Of a stretch of 64,000 nucleotides of DNA, positions 11,272 through 23,228 are shown piece by piece (position 1 is the stretch's first letter; every line of letters starts with the position of its first letter). Source of the stretch: Antedon mediterranea (lineage: Eukaryota > Echinodermata > Crinoidea > Comatulida > Antedonidae); assembly GCF_964355755.1 (NCBI RefSeq), contig NC_092671.1, positions 2,212,501 through 2,276,500 on the forward strand, given 5' to 3'. The notes below the pieces were generated by a model. That model worked only from the letters and a program-made list of their open reading frames with translations. It had not been told where the DNA came from and made no database searches. The position numbers and the translations under genes were made by a program.

Positions 11272-11882
11272 AGCCCCATTCCCTACGTTTTTTAGATCTA
11301 ATTTAAGATCACAAACTATACTTAATGTAAAAATAATACTATATGGTCCTATTGCGATAACTTTTTTCGTCTTTAAACGGTTAAAAATGTGAAAAATAAG
11401 TCGATTCAAATAATTATAGCGGCCCGCTATAAATCCCAAAATGCATTGCGCGCGGATTGATATTTTTATTTTTCACCTGTAATTCGCCCACTTTTCGATC
11501 ATCGTGAGGCCAAAACAAATGGAAGACCCCTAACTTTTCAGCGAAAATACCGGGTTTTCCCCAATTTGTATCAACGGAGTCTGGCAAAAATAATGCAGCA
11601 ACTATACAACGTCAGGCTAGGTATATAGCTCGCGTACGATGTTCGTACGTTACCGATGTTTACCAGCTAGGCCTACAAAACTAAGCCTAGCTAGGCTAGG
11701 CCTAAGACCGTCCACGAGAGGTCGATCGCCGCGAGCTACTTAGGTAGTGCATTGTTTCTCACTTTTTATCATAATTTACCATAAAACGTACATTTAAGAC
11801 AAGGAATGACATGGTTTAATGTTTTTAAAGTGATATATGTATTATTTTCCAAAAAACGTCCAAAATTGCAGGGAAGGGGTCT
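11272..11882. mobile_element. 611-bp non-autonomous DNA transposon with TTAA flanks
   Basis: Left end AGCCCCATTCCCTACG and right end GCAGGGAAGGGGTCT are imperfect inverted repeats, each directly flanked by TTAA (11268-11271 and 11883-11886). No long ORF. TTAA duplication is the habit of piggyBac and Kolobok superfamilies. Assignment rests on the ends only. Confidence 0.55.
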
Positions 11883-13789
11883 TTAAGTTTAAAAAAAAGT
11901 TATATATGTAGAATTTCTTTGCGCATAGTGTGAAACAACCACAGGTACTGAATGTTATTATGTATATACAGTATGACCCACAACACATCCCTTTTCCGAA
12001 TAATATGAAATCTCTTCCGATTAATTTCTGGGAAAAAAACGTTGGGATAGCCAATGACTGCTATTCTTATATACATCACTTTACAATTTTTATACGGCGA
12101 ATATGTAAAACACTAAACCGATCTAGATCTTTGAAGTGAAAAATGTGATTCAAAAAATATAACTATATTATCTTTATCTTAGTATTTTCCACATAAAAAT
12201 AATATTAAAAATTATAAACATTAATTACCAATTAATTATTTTGCTTTATAATAAAATTAACAAAAGGAAAGGTGTTTTATTTGAATTGCACAAAATAAGG
12301 GTGTCCACAATCATTAATTCAACAAATGAAGGGAGGCAAAGTCTGATAACACCTTGATTGGCACCAACGACTTTAAAGGAATGGCTTCCTACTATCAGCT
12401 ATCAAGATCCAATCCAATGAGCAGCAGGCTATTTTGAAAATGTTTATAAGCACATAAGATTACTACTGTATCACGCCAGAAACTACATAACGACAGGGGA
12501 CACAACTAGCATCACTGATGGTCTAGTTGCATAAGGCAACTGTTAACCTTATGCTGGACTGTCCTGGTATTTACCAATAAACACAGTTTATATGACCCTT
12601 GAACTATGACCAAAGACTACTTTATTTTTTAAATAATAATTTTATAATTTATCAATTGCGATTTTTTTCGGTTTTTGAAGGCATTTAAATTCCATATTAA
12701 TTTATTTATAAAAATAATCATTAATATGAAACATTTTCATTAAAACAATTTTCATTAGCAGTAACTGATCAATCTGAATTTTGGGTAGAAAACACCGTTT
12801 TGTGTTTCTTTTTTTGCTATATATACTGTATCATTTGATAAAAGCGTAGGAATTTTAAGGTGGTATTGTAACAAGAAGCCAAGTCACACATTTTACAGTA
12901 CAGTATTAACTGTATGTGACAAAGTTTATCTATGTGTATGCTACACATACACTATGCTACACCGGTAATCAATCATTTACAAAAACTGTAATAAATGTTC
13001 TATTTATACTATATCAACTCAGTGTTAAGCCAGTTTACTTAAGCATATTTGAGGTTCTCTCTCAGTCAGAGAAACCAAACTTACAATATTGATTGTATTT
13101 GCATATTCACTGTTGTCTTTTATAGTTCAATAATTCTTAATTTAGCCAAGAATAGCTGGCGATATTGACTCCTTGCTCTTTTTATGTTGGTTCCTGTTTG
13201 TTTAGTATCTGTTACACTATTACAATTCAACAAGCAAGTTTGAAATAACAACGTCTTTAAACAGCAAAATCATAGAAATTTGATGATAAATTCAATGACT
13301 AAATAGGTTTATAAAAGCATATGATGTGTAAATAAAGGTTTAATTTGTGTGCTTTAATGTAGGAATTAACACAATTAATGAGAACAAATTACAGAATGAC
13401 CTAGATTATTTGAAATCTAACAGACGCTGAAATGTATTTTCAATGCCAAACTTAAAATTGAAAGACATCTCATTTCTACAGAATGAACAAACTGACCTAC
13501 ATTTAAAAAGGCAATTATCATGATTAATAATGAAAGACATTTGCATTATACTGTACAGTGTTGTAGGAAAAAAGTTATAATATCAGGCCTTGCACTACAG
13601 AATACAATAAGTAAGCCTACTAAACTAGAAGAAAAAATGAAATTCCATATATGGTATTAAATAAAGTATATTACTATGACCAAATTCATTACAGTCTAAT
13701 GGCAACAGTATTATGTGAAGAGCACTCAGCATGTCAGCACAAGCGACAACTTTTGATTTTAAATAATGTTACTACACAATAAACAAACA

Positions 13790-13847
13790 GCAAATCATGA
13801 AATGAGAAACTTTACTTATAAAAGCAGTTTCTCATTTCATGATTTGC
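13790..13847. repeat. Perfect 22-bp inverted repeat with 14-nt loop
   Basis: GCAAATCATGAAATGAGAAACT at 13790-13811 is exactly complementary to 13826-13847. Transcribed from either strand it would form an uninterrupted 22-bp hairpin. No transposon ends or target duplication are evident. Confidence 0.85.
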
Positions 13848-14863
13848 AAGTACAGTAGGCTGCAACGCGATCTTGGCTTACTAACGAAAACCAGAGAATT
13901 TTAGTTTTTCTTTAGAGACTGGTGGTAATATGCAAGTGGAAATTGAACTTAGCAATGACAGTTGCCGATAGGTTAGCCTTGCATTCAAGCAAAAATCAAT
14001 TATTACCATTGTTTACAGAATTCAGCAGACTGTTCACTGCTTAACTAGGTTATTAGTCCCAATCACACTCATCCATCAACTACAGTATTTTAACAAATTA
14101 ATTAATTAATCGTTTACATTTAAAATTGCTTATTATTCTTATTATTATTGTCTATCTATTGCAACCACTGTGCAAGCTCTTTTGAAGACATAGGGGGAGG
14201 GGGGACTAAAGCCTGTTTATCCCCTACCTAAATCCAGGCCTGGAAAATATTATTTGTGGAGAGGTCAATGAAAAATTTGTACTTTTCGAATTATATCTCG
14301 CTCTTTGAAAAGAAAGGGCTATTGGCGGTTTATCTAGGTAAGCTACAGGTAGGCACGAAAAAGACTATTAAAAACAATAAATATAACAATATATAAGGAC
14401 CAACTGTAAAGCGTTATCTCAAACGATTAAACTATAAATTAAAATCGAAGCTCAGTGGAATTTACACACCTCGATGCTTACACGCCCAAGAACCTTTAGT
14501 CTGCTAACACTTAGACATAGTTGCTTGTATACACAACGCAAACAAAGGCCTACAGACAGTAGGCATTGGTGGAGATAACAACATCAAAAGGTTAATATTT
14601 AATTTGCTTCAACTGAATATGATAAATTAAACGTGGTTTCATAATTGGAGTTGTTTTAATGAGTATAATGACCAAAGATTAATCGGAGTTTACCTTATAG
14701 TACCAGGACCACCCTAAAGAGAGGCCGTGAAACAGATTTTTAACAACAAAACAACAGACGTTCCAACGTAATTTCATCCTATCTCCTGATCTGAATATTA
14801 ACAAATTAATTTTTCAATCCCACGTTTTTATCAAGGTTATTTCTGTATTTAATACATAATTAC

Positions 14864-15068
14864 ATCAGGCCTTATCTTTTAAGGCGAGCGAGTGAGATCA
14901 CTCACCTAACACACTCCTAAACGGCCCTTGAGGAGTGTGATTTACAACACGCTTAATTTAGTAAACTTCTACACACCAAAATACAAACAGTACACCTACA
15001 GCACCCCTGAATGTATTGTGGAGTGCAATTTGTAGCACACCTATAATTTTCAAAAGACAAGGCCTGAT
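14864..15068. mobile_element. MITE-like element, about 205 bp
   Basis: Ends ATCAGGCCTTATCTTTT and AAAAGACAAGGCCTGAT are inverted repeats with one mismatch in 17, each flanked by TAC (14861-14863, 15069-15071). The interior has no convincing coding potential; the short ORFs there are chance. Confidence 0.55.
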
Positions 15069-15468
15069 TACATCCGATAATGTGCGACACACATTGCGAG
15101 CCATTTTCGTGAGGAATTTTGTGATGAGTCTAAAATATTTCAAATCTTTTTCGTTAAATTACCACTATGCAAACCTCCCAAACTTGGGGTTGGAACGTCT
15201 GGAACAACTATAAACCTATCATGCAAGTTCAATATAAATTTATAACAGTAAATGTTTGATGATGAAATTTGCAATTGAGGAAAAAACAGTTACTTCAATT
15301 CTTCTGTTTTTGAAAAAATTTACATTTGACCTTTCAAACATAAAATTACATAATTAAAGGAAATTACATTATCATAGAGGCTATTCTTTTAATGCATACT
15401 AAACTATGTACAGTACAGATCATTAGTTATGCACGGTTATTAAAAAACCATACTGGAAGAAAAGTAAT

Positions 15469-15561
15469 GGTGGTAGTGATATGACATCATCATGTTCATA
15501 CAGTATATATGGGAACATCACATTTTTTTGTCAAATAAACTTTGATAGTGTAGACAGAGCT
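15469..15561. mobile_element. Palindromic MITE family A, copy 4 (left-truncated)
   Basis: Retains GGTGGTAGTGATATGACATC, the central ATATATGGGAACATCACA and the right terminus TTTGATAGTGTAGACAGAGC followed by TTAA. Confidence 0.75.
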
Positions 15562-15735
15562 TAAGGCAAATAAGACTAATATTGAGCCATCCTCAATGCA
15601 TTCAGGTAAGTATCATCTATTTTGGTGGTCTACTACAACATTCCATAAGCTCAAATAAGGACATGCTGAAGAAAAATAGCCTGTACTGTACTAAAGCATA
15701 CACACAGATACAGCGTCTGGTCTACTGTACATAAC

Positions 15736-17245
15736 GCCTAAACTATTGACAGCCTACACACTATAGCATACAGTTAGTGTAGCCTAAACTATTGACAGCC
15801 TACACACTATAGCATACAGTTAGTGTAGCCTAAACTATTGACAGCCTACACACTATAGCATACAGTTAGTGTAGAAACTATTGACAGCCTACACACTATA
15901 GCATACAGTTAGTGTAGCCTAAACTATTGACAGCCTACACACTATAGCATACAGTTAGTGTAGCCTAAACTATTGACAACCTACACACTATAGCATACAG
16001 TTAGTGTAGCCTAAACTATTGACAGCCTACACACTATAGCATACAGTTAGTGTAGCCTAAACTATTGACAGCCTACACACTATAGCATACAGTTAGTGTA
16101 GCCTAAACTATTGACAGCCTACACACTATAGCATACAGTTAGTGTAGCCTAAACTATTGACAGCCTACACACTATAGCATACAGTTAGTGTAGCCTAAAC
16201 TATTGACCGCCTACACACTATAGCATACAGTTAGTGTAGCCTAAACTATTGACAGCCTACACACTATAGCATACAGTTAGTGTAGCCTAAACTATTGACA
16301 GCCTACACACTATAGCATACAGTTAGTGTAGCCTAAACTATTGACAGCCTACACACTATAGCATACAGTTAGTGTAGCCTAAACTATTGACAGCCTACAC
16401 ACTATAGCATACAGTTAGTATAGCCTAAACTATTGACAGCCTACACACTATAGCATACAGTTAGTGTAGCCTAAACTATCGACAGCCTACACACTATAGC
16501 ATACAGTTAGTGTAGCCTAAACTATTGACAGCCTACACACTATAGCATACAGTTAGTGTAGCCTAAACTACTGACAGCCTACACACTATAGCATACAGTT
16601 AGTGTAGCCTAAACTATTGACAGCCTACACACTATAGCATACAGTTAGTGTAGCCTAAACTATTGATAGCCTACACACTATAGCATACAGTTAGTGTAGC
16701 CTAAACTATTGACAGCCTACACACTATAGCATACAGTTAGTGTAGCCTAAACTATTGACAGCCTAAACACTATAGCATACAGTTAGTGTAGCCTAAACTA
16801 TTGACAGCCTACACACTATAGCATACAGTTAGTGTAGCCTAAACTATTGACAGCCTACACACTATAGCATACAGTTAGTGTAGCCTAAACTATTGACAGC
16901 CTACACACTATAGCATACAGTTAGTGTAGCCTAAACTATTGACAGCCTACACACTATAGCATACAGTTAGTGTAGCCTAAACTATTGACAGCCTACATAC
17001 TATAGCATACAGTTAGTGTAGCCTAAACTATTGACAGCCTACACACTATAGCATACAGTTAGTGTAGCCTAAACTATTGACAGCCTACACACTATAGCAT
17101 ACAGTTAGTGTTGCCTAAACTATTGACCGCCTACACACTATAGCATACAGTTAGTGTAGCCTAAACTATTGACAGCCTACACACTATAGCATACAGTTAG
17201 TATAGCCTAAACAATTGACAGCCTACACACTATAGCATACAGTTA
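15736..17245. repeat. 46-bp satellite array, about 33 copies
   Basis: Unit begins GCCTAAACTATTGACAGCCT and ends CATACAGTTAGTGTA (46 bp). The array runs 1510 bp. Copies are nearly identical; I see only about a dozen single-base variants (for example at about 15978, 16207, 16428, 16480, 16571, 16667, 16764, 16998, 17110, 17126) and one 3-bp deletion (about 15874). Each unit contains an imperfect inverted repeat CTACACACTA...TTAGTGTAG. 46 is not a multiple of three and no frame stays open, so it is non-coding. Confidence 0.95.
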
Positions 17246-17990
17246 AGGCATTTACAATCAGTGTTTATAACACTATTTTATGTACGCAACTTATTTTAAC
17301 TAGTAGTACTATACGCAAACACCTTTGAGATGAAACCTAACGTTACTGAATGAAAGACGAGTGTGTGGTGAGTTTTGCATGCTTCAACGAACCCATTGAA
17401 ATCCGAGGCATTGATGGTGTTGGGGTTGTATTGGTGTAGGAAATGAACTAGAAATAAGAGCGTTTACTAATAAACAAATAACGAGTTATAAATCATTACA
17501 AAATGCAAATACAATGTCTAAATAATAGATTTAAAGTGATTGAAAAAAGCTGAATATAGATTTAGGTTAATTGCTAAATTTCTAAGTAATAATAATGCGC
17601 TTTAAAACAGTAACTATTTTAATTTAAATTTTATCTCTGTGTTTGTCTCTAAAGCAAGCTGCTCCACTCTACTTGTAATGTGTACAGACAATAGTGTTGG
17701 GAGTAAATACAGTGATAGATTCCTGCAGAGAAATTTACACTTTCATCTATAGTTAGTAAATCATGTACCTTTATAGCTTCTAATTTATAGATCCGTAGTA
17801 AAAAGTTACTGAATGCATAGCTACTGTCCATTAACAGTTTAGTTCCAATGGTGACAATAAGCAAGGAAGATTCAGAGGTGCTGAACTGGGAATTCCCACA
17901 ACCCAATCTGTCCAGTATTGCGATGCTAAACTGCGCAAACATTCATGCGCTGTGTAAATTGAAGGAAAGTGAAAGAAGGCCTACTAAGAA
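17246..17990. other. Unassigned stretch between tandem arrays
   Basis: A 97-codon minus-strand open frame exists at 17649-17942, but it shows no family motif and no flanking splice signals I would trust. I see no gene here. Confidence 0.4.
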
Positions 17991-17996
17991 ATGAGA

Positions 17997-18100
17997 GGGA
18001 GGAGCTCCTGTTTGGGAGGAGCTCCTGTTTGGGAGGAGCTCCTGTTTGGGAGGAGCTCCTGTTTGGGAGGAGCTCCTATTTGGGAGGAGCTCCTGTTTGG
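17997..18100. repeat. 17-bp minisatellite, about 6 copies
   Basis: Unit GGAGCTCCTGTTTGGGA repeats from 18001 with one variant (CTATTT). Each unit carries the palindrome GGAGCTCC. Confidence 0.9.
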
Positions 18101-19365
18101 TCCAATTTTCCCAATTATTAGAATATACCTGAATTCATTCCCGAGAAACCCAGCCAATTACTTATTATTGTGAAAATTAAACATTGAATTGGATACAGTA
18201 CTGTACTTACTGTTGGCTTTGCCTACATTACTACTATTAGTAGTTTGTGATCTGAAATTTAAGGTGTATTACGGGATAAGTACCATCCCTAGAGTACAGT
18301 AATATGCAATAATTTATTTCCGTTGAATACTGTACTTACTATAGATAATTTAAGAGTCTTTGATAAATAAGTTGAATTGTTCTTACAAAAGTAGAGAATT
18401 GCAAATTTGTTTTAGGGTTATTCAAACTGTTGGTGGACCCTCAAAGGGTCACTTCACCTTCAATCTATACCTCCTCTTCTTTTGTTGTTTTGTTGCAAAC
18501 AATCAAGCATTGTTTGTAACGCATCAAGTTCACACAATACCAGAGTGCAATTATCACTTCTCTGTTTTCATTATTTGGAAATTTAAAATAAAACAGAATG
18601 TATTTTTAAATGTATAATCACGACTAGAAATTTACGTTTTATTTTGTAATCTAGTAATACTCAAAATTACCTGCTATACTAAAAAAATTTTTATTTTACA
18701 AGAACATTATTTTCAATATTCACCTAGCAAATAAAAAATCCAAATTGCTAGTTTCTAGGGTGATATATTAAACTCAACTTTCTTGGCAGCAGAAACAGAA
18801 AACAATTTCAATAACCGGTTAAATGGTAGCCTGAAAATAATTATCAAAAATTAATTTGGCCATGAGCACATTTTGTATTTTGGGTATTTTAAACATTCGC
18901 TGACAACCACCCATTGAGTTAAACTGTTATTTGGGAGCACAAATTTAGCAGCAATACAGTCAATACAAAATTTATTATATGGTTTATTTGGCGCTAGATG
19001 CAGTCACACCATGTGATGATAGGTTTATAATTGATATCTTTATTTACATTGACACAGAAACATCTTGATTTTAATAGTTTTGACTTCCTTAAAGTATGAT
19101 TACATAGAATTAATTGCTAACTGGAACAGGATCTTAATGACAAATACAACAATGGATTATCAGTAGAAAACAATAGGCTCATTTCTAAATGAAAGTTATT
19201 AGGAAATTGACTATTGAAGTGATGCTTAAAAAACTGTTTGCTTTACTGAATGGTTCCTACTGTAGATTGAAAAGTGTACAAAACATTCTGATATAAAGTT
19301 AATTCTTAGAATTTATTAATTTCACAATTTATGGAAATTAAAATAATGGTTGTGTAGAATACATA

Positions 19366-19493
19366 AGCTCTGTCCACACCATCAAACTAGTTTGACAAAA
19401 AAAAGTGCCCAAATATGGTGATATGATATGTAGTGATAATGTCCATATACGGGCATGTCACATTTTGTTGTCACATAAAGTTTGATAGTGTAG
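19366..19493. mobile_element. Palindromic MITE family A, copy 5a
   Basis: AGCTCTGTCCACACCATCAA start, CTAGTTTGACAAAAA, then the right arm TAAAGTTTGATAGTGTAG. Abuts a second, internally deleted copy. Confidence 0.75.
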
Positions 19494-19497
19494 TTTA

Positions 19498-19562
19498 AGC
19501 TCTGTGTATATTATCAAAAAAGTGTGATGTGCCCATATAAAGTTTGATAGCGTAGACAGAGC
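19498..19562. mobile_element. Palindromic MITE family A, copy 5b (internal deletion)
   Basis: Both termini are present (AGCTCTGTGTATATTATCAA and TTTGATAGCGTAGACAGAGC) but only 65 bp long, so most of the interior is missing. Tandem to copy 5a. Confidence 0.7.
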
Positions 19563-19833
19563 AACCCCTATGAATAAAAACGTCCTTATATTCTTTATTA
19601 GTGGCTGCCATACGTTCCCAATTAATCACGAAGGCAATCCACTACATCAACTTTCTGTCTGTTCATAATAAATTCAAAAATAAATTGTTTTCATTTTCCA
19701 ATTTAAATTACTCAAACATACTGATAGGAGTTGACATATTTATATCTAATAACAAACACTGCGATGTCTATATAGAATATGCTGAAGTATAAATTGAGCT
19801 AGGTATTTGAAGATAAAAACCAAACGAAACTTT

Positions 19834-19975
19834 AGGCCCCAAGACCACAAGGGGAGTTCCCCCTGAAAGCGGTTCACCGGCTATCCAATCCTCCTCCCCC
19901 ATATCAGTCAGAGCAGAGAGAGGGTTCACCACCCTGATTAGCCTAGAAACCTAGCGACGACGGTAACTGAATAAA
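19834..19975 (-). other. GC-rich block, possible SINE or other repeat
   Basis: A sharply bounded GC-rich block in AT-rich surroundings. On the minus strand it has CTAGGTTTCTAGGC, GGGTGGTGAACCC, GGGGGAGGAGGATTGG, GGTGAACCGC and GGGGGAACTCCCC. Several small stems are visible, but it matches no RNA gene I know. A repeat or a structured non-coding RNA are both possible. Confidence 0.3.
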
Positions 19976-20066
19976 AACAGCACTTGATAAAGCCCTTTTG
20001 ATATCTTATACCGCATATATAATAATACAATATTTAAATCATGTTTATACCGGGGTTTATACTCAC

Positions 20067-20195
20067 CAAAAACTCACAATAAACAAATTTGGTGAATGTT
20101 AAAGCAGATATTCCACCTCTCCAGCAGTGCGGACTTGAGTTGTTCACCGCGCGGCAACAGGCTTAGTTCAGTACCACACCGTGCACTAAATAAAA
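20067..20195 (-). promoter_or_regulatory. Candidate promoter and 5'UTR exon for the gelsolin-type gene
   Basis: The coding gelsolin exon has an upstream splice acceptor at 7399-7398, so a 5'UTR exon must lie to the right. On the minus strand this block has a TATA-like CTTTTATTTAG, then about 100 nt of moderately GC-rich sequence ending in a strong donor TTTTTG|GTGAGTAT (exon end 20067). It is the best candidate I see, but the link is inferred and would imply a 12.7-kb first intron. Confidence 0.3.
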
Positions 20196-20958
20196 GGAAA
20201 GTGGGTGGAGCTGTGTACGTAAATTATATAGAGGGTGATATACTCATATGATACCTTATCACAGTTAATTTTCGAAAAATGTTTTCAAAATACGCACAGT
20301 AAATTTTGTTGATAAGCAGTACCATAAAGATGCAAGAATTGACGTTTTTTTTTTATATATTAGCCTAATATTGCTATTTTTAAACAAAAACATGAATAAG
20401 AATAATCAAATTACTAAAAATACACAAATTGAAAAAATAATCTCCAAATGATATGGATATTACTCACAACCGATATTATACGAATGATTTCAAGATTAGA
20501 TACTAAAAGAGTTGTTAATTTTATTTTCTCAAAAGAAAAAAAATGAATGAAAATCGAATGCCTGCTGATTTGGCTAAAGAAAACACGTCTTGGTCAGGTC
20601 TAATGTCGGTGAGTCAATTTCCTTTACATCCCCCCCCCCCCCACCCTTTCTAAAGGTTTCTAAAGGAGGGATACCATGGTAGTGAGTCGACACGAACAAA
20701 ATCATAAATTTTCCCTTAATAATAATTGATATAGGGGTAGAAGTGACCCACGGTCCCCTGACCAGAGAGGTGTTATATGCTTCGTCCAAAAAAGCGGTTA
20801 TCGGCCTACTTTAATAAATAATAGTCAATCACAGAGATATAATTGCACCCTCATGCGTTCGGATGATATGTGCGTCGTGTGAATGAACGCGTGCACTGTT
20901 CCGAATATAATACATTGAGAAGTCTGATTATCCCCTCTTTGTTGTACGCATCAATAAA

Positions 20959-20965
20959 TATAAAA
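20959..20965 (+). promoter_or_regulatory. TATA box candidate upstream of IYD
   Basis: TATAAAA lies 92 nt before the ATG at 21057, a suitable distance for a short 5'UTR of roughly 60 nt. Confidence 0.4.
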
Positions 20966-21056
20966 CCCCCTTTAGTATTACTAACAATAGTGGTATTTGG
21001 CTGATAGCAAGTCAATAGGCCTCTTGCTGTTTATGTGTCTATAGCATTAGTTCAAT

Positions 21057-23228
21057 ATGGACGTATCAGCTCCATTCATCGCTAACTATTGGCAGTATAT
21101 TTTAACTGTATGTATTGGAATTATCATTGTTCAATTTATTCAAAGCTTCTAAAAAAATTCTTCAACAAATCGAAGTAGTGTCGACGATAATCGGAAGATA
21201 TTCGTCGATAACGACGACGATGAAGGCTGCGTTGACGATAACGGTAACCAGAGTGTTCCAACCGATGACGATTGTGAACATATACCTTATGGTATGGTTA
21301 GATACCCTACCGATGAAATGTTGACGAGATCTAGAAATTTCTACGAAGAAATGAATAAACGGAGATCTGTACGATTTTTCTCAGATGAACCTGTGGCACT
21401 TAATGTCATTGAAAATGTTCTCCTAACGGCAGGTAAGCTAGGCCTTGGAATATAATTTGGAATTTTGACGAGTTTTGATCAAAAAATGGGTAATATTGAG
21501 CATTAAAGCGTTATGTAAAAAGGAGACCTATTAGTATTAAAAACGTATTGTCCCCCTGAAAAAATAATTCTTACACATTTTTTTCTGTTTTAAATATGTC
21601 ATTTTAATGTCACCTAATATTTATCTAACACTTTGACCAAAAATTGGATCGAAAAAAAAAATGGATTTACCTAAAAGACTGTAAAGAAAAACATATTCAA
21701 ATTGGCGACCAGCCATGGGCTTTTGGTTGAATTTTTGTCATTTTATAAGTGAAAAGATGGTTTTTACCGCTTTTTGAATGAATGAATAATAATAATAGTA
21801 TTAGGCATAATTATCAAACTACCAAAATCCTAAACGTCTGGCAAAATGATAAGGAATAGAACGTATTGTTCATAGCCTATCAGCAATACTACATTTTAAA
21901 CATCTAACCTCTATTTTTTTAAAGAAACACCTTTTTCGGGACCCAACAAAGTGTCCACTGAATAGGTGTATCCTCTCTGAATAGGGATTGTTAAAAAATA
22001 TAATGCCCCTCACTTCTTTTCACAGTGTCCCTTAAGAGGGGGTGTCTCGAAAGAGGTTTTTTTTATATTTTGTATCAAAGGTGCCTTCCAATTTGTTGGC
22101 AAAAATAACTTAAATTGTAAATGGCGATTCCAGGCTTTCAACTACAAATGAGCCTTTGGAAAGTGGGGCTGTGTAGCTATGTTTTTTAGAGGGCCTTACT
22201 GGTCTAAATGATCTATAAACTGGATAGGGCCAACCACAATAAACATGGTATTAATAACTACATTTTGTATAGGAACCGCCCCTAGCGGAGCTCACACAGA
22301 ACCATGGTTCTTTGCCGTAGTCTCAAATCCAGAAGTTAAGTCCAGCATTCGAGAAATAGTTGAGGAAGAGGAACAAATCAACTATGCAAAACGGATGGGG
22401 CAGAAGTGGCTAGATGATCTTGAAGTTATAAAAACAACATGGAGAAAGCCATATATAGACACCGCACCTTACGTCATCGTGGTTTTCAAGCAGGTGAGTA
22501 GTTCTCATCCGTCATCACGAACGCCGTTTGCGTCGTCCTCAGTTGGCACCAAACGCGGTTAAACAAACAAGTTTACCTGCTCTACTAAGCGCATATAGCA
22601 CAAACGATTATTAATAACTGATTTACACCATAACGTATTTTTATTATTCATTGGCCATTGACAATGGCCATTGACCATGGCATTGACCATAGGCTCTATT
22701 TGATGCCATCGCATGCAACAGTAAATAATATATCATTGTCTCTTTAGGTTTACGGTTTAAAGAAAGACGGTACACGGATTGTTCACTATTACAATGAAAT
22801 GAGCTCGTCTATTTGTGTTGGATTCCTTCTAGCTGCGTTACAGGTAATGTACAAACAGTAAACTCTGCCGGTATTTCCAGATTCCGGGTTCGTCTTCCCG
22901 CGGCGACAGCGGCAGTTAAAGAACCAACAACTAGATTGTTGGGCAGTCAATTTACAAGTCTGAAACTAGGCCTACTTTCTGTATGTTGTAAATAAGATAC
23001 TATTTGAAAACAATAATGAACCAAGCATTTCTTATTTTCTTCCAGAATGCAGGACTTGCAACGGTAACTTCAACTCCAATGAACGCAGGTCCACGCCTCC
23101 GTCAACTTCTAGGTCGACCAGTCAACGAGAAAGCAATATTGTTACTACCCGTCGGCTTTCCTTCTAATGACGCTACTGTGCCGAATTTCCACCGAAAACC
23201 TTTGGAAGAACTCATGGTCACTATCTAG
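21057..23228 (+). CDS. IYD: Iodotyrosine deiodinase (nitroreductase family); in-frame TAA at codon 32
   Basis: Exons 21057-21432, 22273-22493, 22748-22843, 23046-23228 join in frame (291 codons plus terminal stop, close to about 290 in vertebrates). IYD is an FMN enzyme that reductively removes iodide (or other halide) from halotyrosines. Codons 1-31 give a hydrophobic anchor ([17 protein letters not shown]). An acidic linker follows, then the core: [10 protein letters not shown] (FMN phosphate site), [11 protein letters not shown], the substrate lid [13 protein letters not shown] with its Glu and Tyr, [29 protein letters not shown] and [11 protein letters not shown], ending ELMVTI. A TAA at 21150-21152 interrupts the same frame just after the anchor. 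Without readthrough, the first ATG downstream (21294, codon 80) would give a soluble core. The core exons look fully constrained, so I think the gene is live, but the true N-terminus is uncertain. Confidence 0.9.
21921..22062. mobile_element. MITE family C copy
   Basis: Contains GGGACCCAACAAAGTGTCC, CTCTCTGAATAGGGATTG and CAGTGTCCCTTAAGAGGGGG with a GTCTCGAAAGAGG end. The same arrangement occurs near 26.2 and 54.5 kb. Lies in IYD intron 1. Confidence 0.5.

Noticed and set aside
15736-17245. CRISPR-like array
   Set aside because: The repeat units are directly adjacent with no unique spacers, and the context is an animal genome.
17649-17942. 97-codon minus-strand ORF
   Set aside because: No recognisable motif, signal peptide or splice partner; base composition like the surrounding non-coding DNA.
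21107-21145. Tiny intron removing sequence near the IYD TAA (donor GTATGT, acceptor CAAAG)
   Set aside because: At about 39 nt it is too short for a normal animal intron, and the TAA lies just beyond it and would remain.
21115-21324. 70-codon ORF starting MELSLF
   Set aside because: It is an out-of-frame shadow of IYD exon 1.
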